Of a stretch of DNA of 64,000 bases, positions 16,220-26,757 are shown one piece after another. The position numbers and the translations under genes are program-made. Numbering within the stretch: position 1 is the stretch's first letter; the number at the start of each line of letters is the position of its first letter. The notes under the pieces were generated by a model. That model worked only from the letters and a program-made list of their open reading frames with translations, searched no databases and was not told the origin of the DNA. The DNA is taken from assembly GCA_964637235.1 (NCBI GenBank), contig CAZWVR010000001.1:4684-68683 (forward strand), read 5' to 3'. Source of the stretch: CAZWVR01 sp964637235 (GTDB lineage: Bacteria; Bacteroidota; Bacteroidia; Bacteroidales; S143-33).

Positions 16220-17401
16220 TTAGTAATTTTGTTCTAAGAAAATTTTATGGTCTATTAAGGCTTTAAAAATGACATTTTTAAGGGTTTCGTTTGCTGCGTA
16301 TATCATATCCAATGGGTGTGGAAATGGTTCTGGGCGGCTGTTTAATTTTCTTTTTATTTTGTCTGGTAATATTGAAATTTCGCCGTTAGCAGTATAATAA
16401 TAGTGTTCATATACATGGTCGGCTGCTATTGGCACTTGTAATAATAATTGTGATGTATAGTTGTCTCTGTATTCTAATTGACCTTCAATATGGGCAATTT
16501 TATATTGTCTAAAAGTGTTTAAGGTACAGGTAAGCATTTTATATTTTGGTACTTTTATAGGATTTCCGCTGCTATCGCGTACAATATTTCCTTTACTATC
16601 AAGTTTGTATTCGTATCCATCTTGTACTTTTTTCTTATAAACATCATGTTTTTCTTCAATTCTATCTGGTGATACATCTATTATCCTTAGCACTATAAAT
16701 ATTGTGATATCATATTTGCCTTCTCTTATATCGGTTGTAAAATATTTTATCCATAGGCTATTGAGTTGGGCTATGGGGAAGTTTAATAAATTGCTATAAA
16801 AATCATTAGAAAGTTTATAAATGGTTTGATTTTTTATGGTAATAATGACATATGTTTGTCCTTTTTGGTAGCAGATATCCATTAAAGTATCTATATCGTA
16901 TAGGCTATGGTCGTATTTTTTAGCTTTTTGGAATTCAAAAAATGCTTCTCTATATGCTCTTTTACGATTTTCTTGCATAAGTTTTTTTGCGTGGGCATAA
17001 TAATATCTGGCAGCATTTCGTTTTGCAGCAATCATTGGCGTTGTATAATCTTTATGTTCAAATTTGATGATTTTGCCGTTATAATTGAGAGGAGTAATGC
17101 TTTCAACAAGCTCTTGCCTTTCCTTTAAACGTTTGTATATTTTATAGATTTGTTCCCATCTATCTGGTTGCCCTTCTTCATTTAGTTCTTTTATTTTTTC
17201 CATATCTTTTTTTACAGCTAAGGGATAGGCTTTTTCAAGTACTTCAATTTGTTTTGCTTTATGTGGATTTCTTTTAAGTTTATTGACTGCATTTATTACT
17301 GCACCGTGATAATCGCCTTGTTTTAATAGTTTTTCGCTTACATTGCAGGAAAATACTATCAATATGCTAAAAAATAAAAATAAGACTTTTTTCATTTTCA
17401 A
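16220..17401 (-). CDS. TPR-like lipoprotein of unknown function
   Basis: A 393-residue lipoprotein with a signal peptide and lipobox (IVFSC, Cys19). The N-terminal third consists of paired helices (KQGDYHGAVINAVNKLKRNP, then AYREAFFEFQKAKKYDHSLY) that read as degenerate tetratricopeptide repeats. The C-terminal two thirds are mixed beta segments (ITIFIVLRIIDVSPDRIEEK) and have no recognised domain. It probably works as a periplasm-facing scaffold, which is inference from the TPR-like part. Divergent from pepE and five bases upstream of hflX. Confidence 0.75.
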   Translation of the reverse strand: MKMKKVLFLFFSILIVFSCNVSEKLLKQGDYHGAVINAVNKLKRNPHKAKQIEVLEKAYPLAVKKDMEKIKELNEEGQPDRWEQIYKIYKRLKERQELVESITPLNYNGKIIKFEHKDYTTPMIAAKRNAARYYYAHAKKLMQENRKRAYREAFFEFQKAKKYDHSLYDIDTLMDICYQKGQTYVIITIKNQTIYKLSNDFYSNLLNFPIAQLNSLWIKYFTTDIREGKYDITIFIVLRIIDVSPDRIEEKHDVYKKKVQDGYEYKLDSKGNIVRDSSGNPIKVPKYKMLTCTLNTFRQYKIAHIEGQLEYRDNYTSQLLLQVPIAADHVYEHYYYTANGEISILPDKIKRKLNSRPEPFPHPLDMIYAANETLKNVIFKALIDHKIFLEQNY

Positions 17402-17464
17402 ATATTTTCAACTTTACTAATTTTGTTGCACATTTTTTACAAAGAAATGAAAAATTCATAAAAA

Positions 17465-18172
17465 ATGAAACTTTTACTGATTAGTAATTCCACAAATGCT
17501 GGTGAACAGTATTTGGAACATGCAATGCCTAAAATTGATGCTTTTTTAGGACGTGAATATTCAGAGGCTTTATTTATTCCTTATGCTATTGTGACGGATA
17601 GTTTTAACAATTACGAAAAAAAAGTTAAAGAAAAATTTGCGGAACTTGGCTATAATTTAACCTCTATTCATAGATATTCAAATCCAGTCCAAGCCATAGA
17701 AAAAGCTGAAATAATAGTGATTGGAGGAGGTAATACTTTTGCCCTTTTGCAGCGTATGTATGAAGCGGAAATAATCAGTCTTATCCGTAAAAAAATAATG
17801 GACGGTGTGCCTTATATAGGTTGGAGTGCAGGCGCAAATGTTGCTTCTCCGACAATTATGACTACTAATGATATGCCTATTATTGAACCGAAGTCTTTTA
17901 AAGCTTTGAACCTTATAAAGTTCCAGATAAATCCTCATTATACAGAAAAAACAATCCCAAATCATGGAGGTGAAACTCGTGATGATAGATTAAGAGAGTT
18001 TATAACTATCAATAAAGACGTCTATGTGGTGGCATTGAGGGAAGGTACTGCCTTAGAAATTATTGATAATAAAATCAGATTAGTTGGAGAGAAAAAAGCT
18101 AAAATTTTTAAATACGGTATAGAACCTTATGAGGTTGACAATAAAGCCTCGTTAACTTTTTTATTATCATAA
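17465..18172 (+). CDS. pepE: Alpha-aspartyl dipeptidase PepE (peptidase S51)
   Basis: A 235-residue cytoplasmic serine peptidase. It shows GGGNTF (87-92), the nucleophile elbow WSAGAN with Ser121, and the probable catalytic His158 in INPHYTE, all characteristic of S51 peptidases. It hydrolyses dipeptides with N-terminal aspartate. Length is normal for the family (about 230). It is transcribed divergently from the lipoprotein-hflX unit; a TAATTTTG lies upstream at 17418-17425, without a clear -33 element. Confidence 0.93.
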   Translation: MKLLLISNSTNAGEQYLEHAMPKIDAFLGREYSEALFIPYAIVTDSFNNYEKKVKEKFAELGYNLTSIHRYSNPVQAIEKAEIIVIGGGNTFALLQRMYEAEIISLIRKKIMDGVPYIGWSAGANVASPTIMTTNDMPIIEPKSFKALNLIKFQINPHYTEKTIPNHGGETRDDRLREFITINKDVYVVALREGTALEIIDNKIRLVGEKKAKIFKYGIEPYEVDNKASLTFLLS

Positions 18173-18323
18173 TGTTTGCTATATTATGTGTAAGGCTCAT
18201 TTTTTCATAGCAGATGAAAATATTAACATTTATCTCTAATAGAGAATGTGGGCTAATAAATAATTTATCCGAGAGGCTATGTTAGAATAGTAATAACTGC
18301 GGTAATTAAAAAAATGAAATAAA

Positions 18324-18905
18324 ATGTTGGATTATTTAATTGGCAAAATAGTTGAAATAACCCCTTCTTATTTGGTTATTGATGTTGCAAATGTGGGCTA
18401 TTTTTTGAATATAACTTTACAAACTTATTCTAAGCTTTCTTTAAATAGTGAAGCAAAACTCTATATACATTCTATAATCCGCGATGATGCTTATATTTTA
18501 TATGGTTTTGCTGATAAAGAGGAACGAGAGCTTTTTCGTTTATTGATAAGTGTTTCCGGAGTTGGTGCTAATACCGCTCGCTTAATGCTTTCAACTCTTT
18601 CTGTGGAACAACTATCACAGGCTATTATGAATAATGATGTCGCTCTTATTAAAAGTGTCAAAGGGGTAGGATTAAAAACTGCTCAGCGTATAATTGTAGA
18701 TTTAAAAGATAAATTAGGTAAACCCTCCGAAACAGTTCCTTTACCGGAAAATACTCAACAAATCTCAGAAGCTATAACGGCACTTGTAATGTTAGGTTTC
18801 AGTAAAAAAGCTGCTCAACAGGCTGTGAGAAAAGTCTTTAAACCCGGTGAAAATCTTTCTGTGGAGCAAATTATAAAACACGCTCTGAAAATATTGTCCC
18901 GATAA
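18324..18905 (+). CDS. ruvA: Holliday junction branch migration protein RuvA
   Basis: A 193-residue protein with the full RuvA architecture: N-terminal OB domain (MLDYLIGKIVEITPSYLVID), two helix-hairpin-helix motifs (SVSGVGANTARLML, SVKGVGLKTAQRII), and a C-terminal helical domain (EAITALVMLGFSKKAAQQAV) that contacts RuvB. It binds four-way junctions as a tetramer. Adjacency to sprA is a common arrangement in Bacteroidota and helps confirm both. The 150-base gap upstream has no recognisable promoter or structure. Confidence 0.97.
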   Translation: MLDYLIGKIVEITPSYLVIDVANVGYFLNITLQTYSKLSLNSEAKLYIHSIIRDDAYILYGFADKEERELFRLLISVSGVGANTARLMLSTLSVEQLSQAIMNNDVALIKSVKGVGLKTAQRIIVDLKDKLGKPSETVPLPENTQQISEAITALVMLGFSKKAAQQAVRKVFKPGENLSVEQIIKHALKILSR

Positions 18906-18954
18906 AGACTATAAACCTAAAATTGTCGTTTTTTTAACGGTAAAAAAAATCAGA

Positions 18955-21900
18955 ATGTATAGAAAAATTTTTATTTCGTTTTGTATATTATTGTTTGGTT
19001 TTAAAGCCTATTCCATAGTTTTTCCTCCCGATACTATTAAACCCGATTCATTACATTTTCCAGCTTTTATTTCTCCCAATCCTTTTGAAACCCAAAAATA
19101 TAATTCCCCTTTATTTTTGCCATTGCCTTCAATATATACCCAACAGTATGATTTTGACCCTAAAACTGGCGATGTCTCTATAACTCAAAAAATAGGCGAT
19201 TATACTCCTTATCCTCCTTATGTCTTGGATTTTAATAATTATATGAATTTGCAAAATCGCCAGTTTCTGAAAAATTATTGGAGAGAAAAAACTAAAACGG
19301 TATCTGGTAAAAATGGAGGCTTCCTCTCCGATATACTTTCGCCTGAAATAAATTTGGGAATAAAAGGTTTAAATACACTATTCGGTTCAGATAAAATAAC
19401 TGTTAAACCAACAGGAGTTCTTAATGTTACTCTCGGTCTTACATATACAAAAACTAACAATCCTACTTTACCCAGATATCTGCGTAATAATACTGTATTT
19501 GATTTTGATCAAGATGTTCAGGTCGGCGTCAATGGTTCTGTCGGGAATAAAATGAATATTGCCATCAATTATAATAGTCTGTCAATGTTTGATTTTGAGG
19601 ATAAAAGAAAAATAAACTATAATGGTGATGAGGATGAAATAATACAGAAGATAGAAGCCGGAAACGTTACCTTCCCCCTTGAAAATACTTTAATTACTGG
19701 TAGTACAACTCTTTGGGGTATCCGAACAGATTTGAAATTTGGTAAACTTACTATCTCCTCCGTGCTTTCTCAACAAAAAGGTCAATCAAAAACCATAGAA
19801 ATACAAGGAGGAGCTGTGGTCAATGATTTTGAAATATCTGCCAGTGATTACGATGCTAATAAACACTTTTTTTTAAATCACTATTTTAGAGATCATTACG
19901 AGGATGCATTGAAAAATTTACCTGTTGTTACTCCATCTATAAAAATAACTCGTATAGAAGTTTGGGTTACTAATAAAACGTCTGATTTTCAAAATTCTCG
20001 TAATATAGTAGCATTTATGGATTTGGGCGAGGGCGATGCTAAATATATCCATGCTTCCGGCTTTGTTTTGCCACAAGTAGGCGGTGCTCCCCCAAGCAAT
20101 AATGCTAATAATTTATATGAACAGATGACAACTACTTATAATGGAATACGCGATATTACACAGGTCTCAAATATTTTGAATACTATCCCAGATTTTACAG
20201 AAGGTATAGATTATGTAAAATTAGAAAACGCTCGTAAATTAGATCCATCTGAATATACTGTTAATACTGATTTGGGATATATATCCCTCAATTATGAATT
20301 GAAACCAGGCGAAGTTTTGGCTGTGGCTTATGAATATACTATGAATGGAAAAACTTATCAGGTCGGTGAATTCTCCTCTGATGTAGAATCACCTAAAACT
20401 TTAATACTTAAATTGATAAAAGGTCCTGCTTTAACTCCTAACCTCCCTAATTGGGATTTGATGATGAAAAATATTTATAGTCTTAATACTTTTTCCCTCT
20501 CAAAAGATGATTTCAAATTGGAAATATATTACAATAATGATAGAACTGGAATACCTATAAATTATATCCCAGAAGGTAAAATAAAAAATCAACGCCTACT
20601 CTCTGTTTTTAATTTTGATAAAGCAGATGAACAAAATAATCCAAATCCGGATGGCTTTTTTGATTTCATAGAAGGTGTCACTGTTGATACAAAAAATGGA
20701 CTTATAATATTTCCTGAATTAGAACCTTTCGGTGAATTCTTAGCTAAAAAAATTGGCGATAAAAATATTGCAAAAAAATATACTTATCCAGAACTCTATG
20801 ATTCTACTCAGTATATTGCAAAACAAGTTGCTTCAAAAAATAAGTTTTATTTAAAAGGTCATTATAAATCAACATCAGGAAATGAAATAATGCTTAATGT
20901 GATGAACCTTTCAAAAGGTTCTGTAAAAGTTACACAAGGTGGTAGAGAACTTACGGAAAATGTGGACTATTCCGTAGATTATAATATCGGAAAAGTTACA
21001 ATTCTTAATGAAGCATTGTTGCGTTCCGGGCTTCCAATAAAAATTTCAATTGAAAATTACGATACTTATGGACTGATTACTAAAAATTTTGTAGGTACAC
21101 ATTTAAACTATCAGTTTAATCCTAATTTCAACTTAGGTGGTACTTTTGTCCACCTCTCAGAACTTCCATATGACCCTAAACCTATTTTGGGTTTTGAACC
21201 AGTTTCTAATTCTATGCTCGGTCTAAATACTTCATTTACCACAGAAGCTCCTTGGTTAACTAAATTGGTCGATTTTTTGCCTTTTATTCAAACAAAAGAA
21301 AAATCTCAAATCAATTTCATAGCAGAATTTGCTTACTTAATACCCGGTAATCCTAAAATATATAATAATCAAGTAGATAAAAAAGGTGTAGTTTTTATTG
21401 ATGATTTTGAGGATAGCCAAACATATATAGACCTGAAATCCCCTCAATCTTGGGTATTAGCTAGTATCCCTCAACATCAACCAGATTTATTTCCAGAAGC
21501 TTCTGATAATCACTCGCTTAAATCAGGATATAACAGAGCCCTATTGGCTTGGTATTCTATAAACCAAGATATGCTCGATAAACGTAATCTCCCAGATTAT
21601 ATAACAGACGACGACCTCTCTAATCATTTTGTTAGACCTATATACGAGAAAGAAATATTTCCTAATCGCCAAAATCCTCAAAATATTCCTACTCGTTTAA
21701 CTGTTTTAAATTTAGCATTTTATCCTAATGAACGGGGACCATATAATTTTGATGTAGATGGCATCCCCGGTATTTCCGCAGGTATAAATCCTGATGGAAC
21801 ATTGAAAAATCCAGCTTCTCGATGGGGAGGAATAATGAGAGATTTATATGTTAATGATTTTGAAAGTTCTAATATTCAGTATATTGAATTTTGGCTGATG

Positions 21901-24900
21901 GATCCTTTTGTTTACGATTCTACCTCAACTGGTGGATACTTATATATCAATTTAGGCGATATCTCCGAAGATATACTTAAAGATTCCAGAAAAATGTTTG
22001 AAAATGGTATCCCCTATCCCGACGACCCTACAAAAATAGATACAACTCAATGGGGAATTGTCCCTACTGGACAAATGACTACCCAAACATTTGATAATAA
22101 CCCTGACGCCAGAGCTCGACAAGACGCCGGCTTTGACGGATTAACCGATACTTTGGAACGAAATTTTTATCGGAATTATATTAATAAACTCGCACAAAAG
22201 TTCGGTATAGACTCAAAAGCTTATAAAACTGCTATTAACGACCCATCTGATGACGATTTTAGATTTTATTTTGATAAATATTATGACCAGATACACGCTT
22301 CAATCCTCGATAGATATAAAAAATTTAATGGAACAGAAGGTAATAGCCCTCTTAATCCACAAAATAATCAGTATCAGGCTGTTTCTTTTTATCCTGATAT
22401 GGAAGATGTTAATAGAGATAATACACTTGACAATTTTGAAGCTTATTATCAGTATGTTATACATTTAGCTCCACAAGATATGAAAGTCGGTAAAAATTAT
22501 ATTGTCAATAAAGTCGTTACAAATGCTATCAATCTGCCTAATAAAAAAACTAATGAAAAAATTACTTGGTATCAATTTAAAATTCCTATATATCAACCAG
22601 ATAAAGTCGTAGGCAATATAAGTGGCTTTAAATCAATACGTTTTATGCGTATTTTTTTACGCGGTTTTACAGATACCATAATACTACGTTTTGCAAAAAT
22701 GGATTTAGTCCGTGGCGAATGGCGTCAGTATGAGAAACCTTTGACTACTTCCGGTGAAGGTACAATATATCCACAACATACAAATGATGGAGTTTTAGAT
22801 GTCTCAGTTGTAAACATTGAAGAAAACTCCCAAAAAGAACCTGTTAATTACGTTTTGCCCCCCGGAATTAGCCGTGAACAACAGTTATATGGACAACAAC
22901 CTTATCAACTTAATGAACAATCCCTCGCTTTAACTGTTAAAAATTTACCCGACGGAGAAGCTAAGGCTGTCTATAAAATTGTTAATTTAGATCTGAGAAA
23001 ATTTAAAAAAATTAAAGCATTCTTCCATGCAGAAGCTCTCCCCGGTGAGGAAAGCCAGCTTAAAGATAACGATATCACTGTATTTATACGTCTTGGTTCT
23101 GATTTTACACAAAATTATTATGAATACGAAATCCCTCTGAAAATAACTCCTCCCGGACATTATATTGGCGAAGCTCTATTTGCCGACGATAGATACAAAG
23201 TCTGGCCACAAGCAAATAATTTAGATCTGGATCTGCAAAAATTGTTAGACGCAAAGCATAAACGAAATATAGAGATGAGTGCACCAAACTCAAATATATC
23301 ATATACAACTCCTTATGTCGTATATGATGGCGATAGAAAAATTACAATCGTAGGTAATCCAAATTTAAGCAATATTAAAGCAATTATGATTGGTGTCAGA
23401 AATCCGAATGCCCAAACAAATCGCTTCAATGATGATGGTATGGATAAATCTGCTGAAATTTGGGTAGATGAATTGCGCTTGACAGACTTTAATAATAATC
23501 CAGGTTGGGCGGCTGATATGCGCCTGAGCGCTAATTTAGCTGATTTTGGTAATATTACTCTGTCTGCTTATACTCATACCCCAGGATTTGGTAGTATAGA
23601 ACAAAGAGTCAATGAACGCGCTAAGGATCAAGTCATTGAATGGGATATGACAAGCCAATTCCAGCTGGGTAAATTCTTCCCTAAAAACTTCGGAGTTTCC
23701 CTGCCTCTTTATATTGGATATTCCGAAAATATCTCAAATCCTGAATATAACCCATTTGACCCAGATATAAAATTTAAAACCGCTTTGTCTAATCCCAATC
23801 TTACCGAACAACAAAAAAAGGAACTTAAATATGCTGCACAAACTTACGTTAGACGAAAAAGTATTAACCTCACAAATATTAAAATTCAACCAATAAATAA
23901 AAATAAAAAACATAAACGTAATTCACGTCTGAGACCTCCTTGGAGTATTTCAAACTTTACAACTTCTTTCGCTTATAACGAAATATATAGACGTACGCCA
24001 ATTGTTGAATTTGATATACAACAGTCTTTACTGTTATCTGTTAACTATAATTATTCACCCAATCCTAAAAATATAAAGCCTTTCTCTAAATGGAAACTGT
24101 TTAGAAAACGATGGATAAGAAATAACTTTAAATTTATTAAAGATTTTAATTTCTATTATTTACCTTCAAGAATAAGCTTTACTACTGAAATAAATCGCCA
24201 GTATAATTCCTTCAAAAGTAGAGATGTCCAAAATATAGGACTTCAACTACCTATAAGCTATCAGAAAAACTTCCTCTGGGACCGCAATTACGATTTTACT
24301 TATAAATTATCCCGTAATCTTAAAATAGACTTCTCTGCTACAAATGCTTCCAGAATAGAACCACAAGGTTGGGCTGAACAAACTCTCTTTGATAGACTTC
24401 ATATACGTAAACCGCAAGACTCTATTTTCTATAATATCTTTGACCCCGGACGTAATACAGATTATAATCACCAAATTAGATTAAATTATAGAACCCCGCT
24501 TAATAAATTACCTTTACTTTCTTGGACTAACCTTAATATTACTTATTCTGCTACATACGATTGGCGAAGAGGACAAGACCCTTATAGAGTACCTGCCACT
24601 GATACAACCCCCTCTTATGTTATAGACTTCGGAAATATGATACAAAATTCTTCAACTATTAGAGCTGATTTAAGATTAAACTTCTCCTCTTTATATAGAA
24701 AAATACCATTTCTTAAAGATGTCCAAAACAGATTTACTAAAAATGGTAGAAAACCCAGACCTACAAAAGAAAAAGATGTTAAATTTCAACAGCAAAACCT
24801 TAGATTTGTTAAAGGTTTTAGAAAAATTATTAGACATAAGTTGAAAACTACTAAAATTACAAAAGTTGTTGTTAAATCTTCTGATGGTCAGATAATTAAA

Positions 24901-26457
24901 TCATCTTTTAAAGTATTGGATAAAAATAAAATATCTATCACCCTGGATACAACTATAAAAAACGCTACTGTAATAATAAACGGTAAACGAAAACAACCAG
25001 AAAGTTGGTTCCTTATAGCCTCTGACTATTTCCTTAAATCTATGATGATGCTCCAATCTGCGTCTTTTAATTATAGAACTTCTCTGGGTAATCTGATAAA
25101 TGGATATCGCCCAGAAGTATCTTTCTTAGGTATGCAAAAAATAAACGGAATATGGGCTCCCGGTTGGAACTTCATTACTGCATATTCTAAACGTTTATAT
25201 GACCAAAATTATCAAGACGAAGATATTACTCAAATATTCGCCCTCAATAAATGGCTCGTTACCGATACCCTCTTTAATAAACCCTTTGACTATACCGATG
25301 CCAGAGATATACGTTTTAGAATAAATATTGAACCTCTGAACAATTTTAGAATAGATCTAAATTTCCAAAAAAATATCACTTTTAAACGTACTAAATATGG
25401 CTATGGACGCCCTGATGGATCTTTCCGATTATTAAATACTTTGGAAACTGGTAATTACTTCATATCTTTTAATATTATAAAAACCGCTTTTGAACCACTT
25501 ACTTCAAAAAATAACTATTATTCAAAAGCTTATGAAAATTTCAAAAATTATCGACAAATTATTGCAAACAGATTAGCCCGACATAGAGAACTAATTGATC
25601 CAAATTATACTTATCAAACTTATTTAGATACTTCTGGCGTTCAATACCCAGTAGGATATGCCTCTACATATCAGTCTGTTTTAATACCTGCATTCCTCGC
25701 TGCTTATTCCGGTTTATCCCCTGATAAAATTCAAACAGATCCTTTTTTGTCTATCCCTCTCCCTGACTGGAGAATTACTTTTGATGGATTGGGAAATTTA
25801 CCATTTCTGAAAGATTTTGTAAGCAAAATCACCCTGAATCATTCTTATTCATCTACTTATACAATCGCAAATTTTCAGCTTAACCCAAATTTTGATTTAA
25901 ACTCTTTTATGAATTATGGTTATAGCGACGCTGTTTACCCTACTAATGGCTTGTTTATCCCTCGATACGAAATTAGTGGCATACGACTTAGTGAAAAATT
26001 TGTCCCTTTGTTGGGACTTGATATTAAATGGAAATATCCTATAAGTACACGTATTGAATATAAGAAAACTCGTGATCTGTTTCTGAGTTTTAGTAATAAC
26101 CAAATTACAGAACATAGAAATAATACTTTTACCTTGGGGGCTGGATATACTTTTAAAAATTTGGCTTTTAATATAAAAGTTCAAGGACAAAAACAACTTA
26201 TAAAAAGTGATTTAAATGTCCGCCTGGATCTATCTATGGGAAATGATATTGAAATTTATCGTAGAATATTAGAAAATATCAATGACCTAAATATTAAAAG
26301 AGATAATTTTAATCTGGCTCTTACAGCAGATTATAGTATAAACAGAAATTTGAATATTCAATTTTATTATAACCATACTATAAATGAAACTAATACCGCA
26401 CCTAAAACTACAACTGTACAAGCAGGATTTAAAATTAAATATAATATTGCTCCCTAA
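18955..26457 (+). CDS. sprA: SprA/Sov, outer-membrane translocon of the type IX secretion system
   Basis: A 2500-residue outer-membrane protein beginning with a signal peptide (FISFCILLFGFKAYS). Its size matches SprA of Flavobacterium (about 2400), known from structural work to form a very large single-chain beta-barrel that carries folded cargo across the outer membrane. Characteristic segments include VGVNGSVGNKMNIAINYNS, EAGNVTFPLENTLITGSTTL, GVVFIDDFEDSQTYIDLKS and AEIWVDELRLTDF, and the C-terminal third is dense in amphipathic Tyr/Asn-rich strands. The gene starts 49 bases after ruvA and is followed by ferredoxin and porP. The frame is intact with no internal stops, so the translocon is probably functional. 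Confidence 0.97.
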   Translation: MYRKIFISFCILLFGFKAYSIVFPPDTIKPDSLHFPAFISPNPFETQKYNSPLFLPLPSIYTQQYDFDPKTGDVSITQKIGDYTPYPPYVLDFNNYMNLQNRQFLKNYWREKTKTVSGKNGGFLSDILSPEINLGIKGLNTLFGSDKITVKPTGVLNVTLGLTYTKTNNPTLPRYLRNNTVFDFDQDVQVGVNGSVGNKMNIAINYNSLSMFDFEDKRKINYNGDEDEIIQKIEAGNVTFPLENTLITGSTTLWGIRTDLKFGKLTISSVLSQQKGQSKTIEIQGGAVVNDFEISASDYDANKHFFLNHYFRDHYEDALKNLPVVTPSIKITRIEVWVTNKTSDFQNSRNIVAFMDLGEGDAKYIHASGFVLPQVGGAPPSNNANNLYEQMTTTYNGIRDITQVSNILNTIPDFTEGIDYVKLENARKLDPSEYTVNTDLGYISLNYELKPGEVLAVAYEYTMNGKTYQVGEFSSDVESPKTLILKLIKGPALTPNLPNWDLMMKNIYSLNTFSLSKDDFKLEIYYNNDRTGIPINYIPEGKIKNQRLLSVFNFDKADEQNNPNPDGFFDFIEGVTVDTKNGLIIFPELEPFGEFLAKKIGDKNIAKKYTYPELYDSTQYIAKQVASKNKFYLKGHYKSTSGNEIMLNVMNLSKGSVKVTQGGRELTENVDYSVDYNIGKVTILNEALLRSGLPIKISIENYDTYGLITKNFVGTHLNYQFNPNFNLGGTFVHLSELPYDPKPILGFEPVSNSMLGLNTSFTTEAPWLTKLVDFLPFIQTKEKSQINFIAEFAYLIPGNPKIYNNQVDKKGVVFIDDFEDSQTYIDLKSPQSWVLASIPQHQPDLFPEASDNHSLKSGYNRALLAWYSINQDMLDKRNLPDYITDDDLSNHFVRPIYEKEIFPNRQNPQNIPTRLTVLNLAFYPNERGPYNFDVDGIPGISAGINPDGTLKNPASRWGGIMRDLYVNDFESSNIQYIEFWLMDPFVYDSTSTGGYLYINLGDISEDILKDSRKMFENGIPYPDDPTKIDTTQWGIVPTGQMTTQTFDNNPDARARQDAGFDGLTDTLERNFYRNYINKLAQKFGIDSKAYKTAINDPSDDDFRFYFDKYYDQIHASILDRYKKFNGTEGNSPLNPQNNQYQAVSFYPDMEDVNRDNTLDNFEAYYQYVIHLAPQDMKVGKNYIVNKVVTNAINLPNKKTNEKITWYQFKIPIYQPDKVVGNISGFKSIRFMRIFLRGFTDTIILRFAKMDLVRGEWRQYEKPLTTSGEGTIYPQHTNDGVLDVSVVNIEENSQKEPVNYVLPPGISREQQLYGQQPYQLNEQSLALTVKNLPDGEAKAVYKIVNLDLRKFKKIKAFFHAEALPGEESQLKDNDITVFIRLGSDFTQNYYEYEIPLKITPPGHYIGEALFADDRYKVWPQANNLDLDLQKLLDAKHKRNIEMSAPNSNISYTTPYVVYDGDRKITIVGNPNLSNIKAIMIGVRNPNAQTNRFNDDGMDKSAEIWVDELRLTDFNNNPGWAADMRLSANLADFGNITLSAYTHTPGFGSIEQRVNERAKDQVIEWDMTSQFQLGKFFPKNFGVSLPLYIGYSENISNPEYNPFDPDIKFKTALSNPNLTEQQKKELKYAAQTYVRRKSINLTNIKIQPINKNKKHKRNSRLRPPWSISNFTTSFAYNEIYRRTPIVEFDIQQSLLLSVNYNYSPNPKNIKPFSKWKLFRKRWIRNNFKFIKDFNFYYLPSRISFTTEINRQYNSFKSRDVQNIGLQLPISYQKNFLWDRNYDFTYKLSRNLKIDFSATNASRIEPQGWAEQTLFDRLHIRKPQDSIFYNIFDPGRNTDYNHQIRLNYRTPLNKLPLLSWTNLNITYSATYDWRRGQDPYRVPATDTTPSYVIDFGNMIQNSSTIRADLRLNFSSLYRKIPFLKDVQNRFTKNGRKPRPTKEKDVKFQQQNLRFVKGFRKIIRHKLKTTKITKVVVKSSDGQIIKSSFKVLDKNKISITLDTTIKNATVIINGKRKQPESWFLIASDYFLKSMMMLQSASFNYRTSLGNLINGYRPEVSFLGMQKINGIWAPGWNFITAYSKRLYDQNYQDEDITQIFALNKWLVTDTLFNKPFDYTDARDIRFRINIEPLNNFRIDLNFQKNITFKRTKYGYGRPDGSFRLLNTLETGNYFISFNIIKTAFEPLTSKNNYYSKAYENFKNYRQIIANRLARHRELIDPNYTYQTYLDTSGVQYPVGYASTYQSVLIPAFLAAYSGLSPDKIQTDPFLSIPLPDWRITFDGLGNLPFLKDFVSKITLNHSYSSTYTIANFQLNPNFDLNSFMNYGYSDAVYPTNGLFIPRYEISGIRLSEKFVPLLGLDIKWKYPISTRIEYKKTRDLFLSFSNNQITEHRNNTFTLGAGYTFKNLAFNIKVQGQKQLIKSDLNVRLDLSMGNDIEIYRRILENINDLNIKRDNFNLALTADYSINRNLNIQFYYNHTINETNTAPKTTTVQAGFKIKYNIAP

Positions 26458-26477
26458 AATTATTTTTTATAAATTTG
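26447..26477 (+). promoter_or_regulatory. Bacteroidota-type promoter for the ferredoxin gene
   Basis: TTG at 26447-26449, 20-base spacer, TAAATTTG at 26470-26477. The element overlaps the end of sprA and lies 15 bases before the ferredoxin ATG. Confidence 0.55.
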
Positions 26478-26492
26478 GCATAAATAATAATT

Positions 26493-26696
26493 ATGTATAA
26501 AATTACTCATGAATGTACCGCTTGCTATGTTTGCTATGATCATTGCCCAGAAAAAGCCATAATTCCATCAGAAATTTTTAAGATTGATTATAATAAATGT
26601 ACCGAATGCGGAGAGTGCCTTGAAATATGTCCTATTGATGTAATTATATATATCCCTTCTAAATCGCCTCAAGAATTGAAAAAAGAAAATCCTTGA
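26493..26696 (+). CDS. 2[4Fe-4S] bacterial-type ferredoxin
   Basis: A 67-residue protein with two classical cluster motifs: Cys8, 11, 14, 18 (CTACYVCYDHCP) and Cys36, 39, 42, 46 (CTECGECLEICP). It is a small cytoplasmic low-potential electron carrier; partners are not visible here. Although it sits between sprA and porP it has no evident role in secretion; its placement may be conserved by chance or by transcript organisation. It has its own candidate promoter. Confidence 0.95.
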   Translation: MYKITHECTACYVCYDHCPEKAIIPSEIFKIDYNKCTECGECLEICPIDVIIYIPSKSPQELKKENP

Positions 26697-26712
26697 ACCA
26701 TTTATAAAGAAT

Positions 26713-26742
26713 TTGAAAAACAAAAAAAAGTTATTTTCTTTG
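26713..26742 (+). promoter_or_regulatory. Possible promoter for porP-gldK
   Basis: TTG at 26713-26715, 19-base spacer, TTTCTTTG at 26735-26742, one mismatch to TAnnTTTG. The porP ATG follows at 26758. Confidence 0.4.
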
Positions 26743-26757
26743 CCATAATATTAAAAT

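Noticed and set aside
18173..18323. Possible small RNA or riboswitch before ruvA
   Set aside because: No stable hairpin, promoter or conserved motif is visible.
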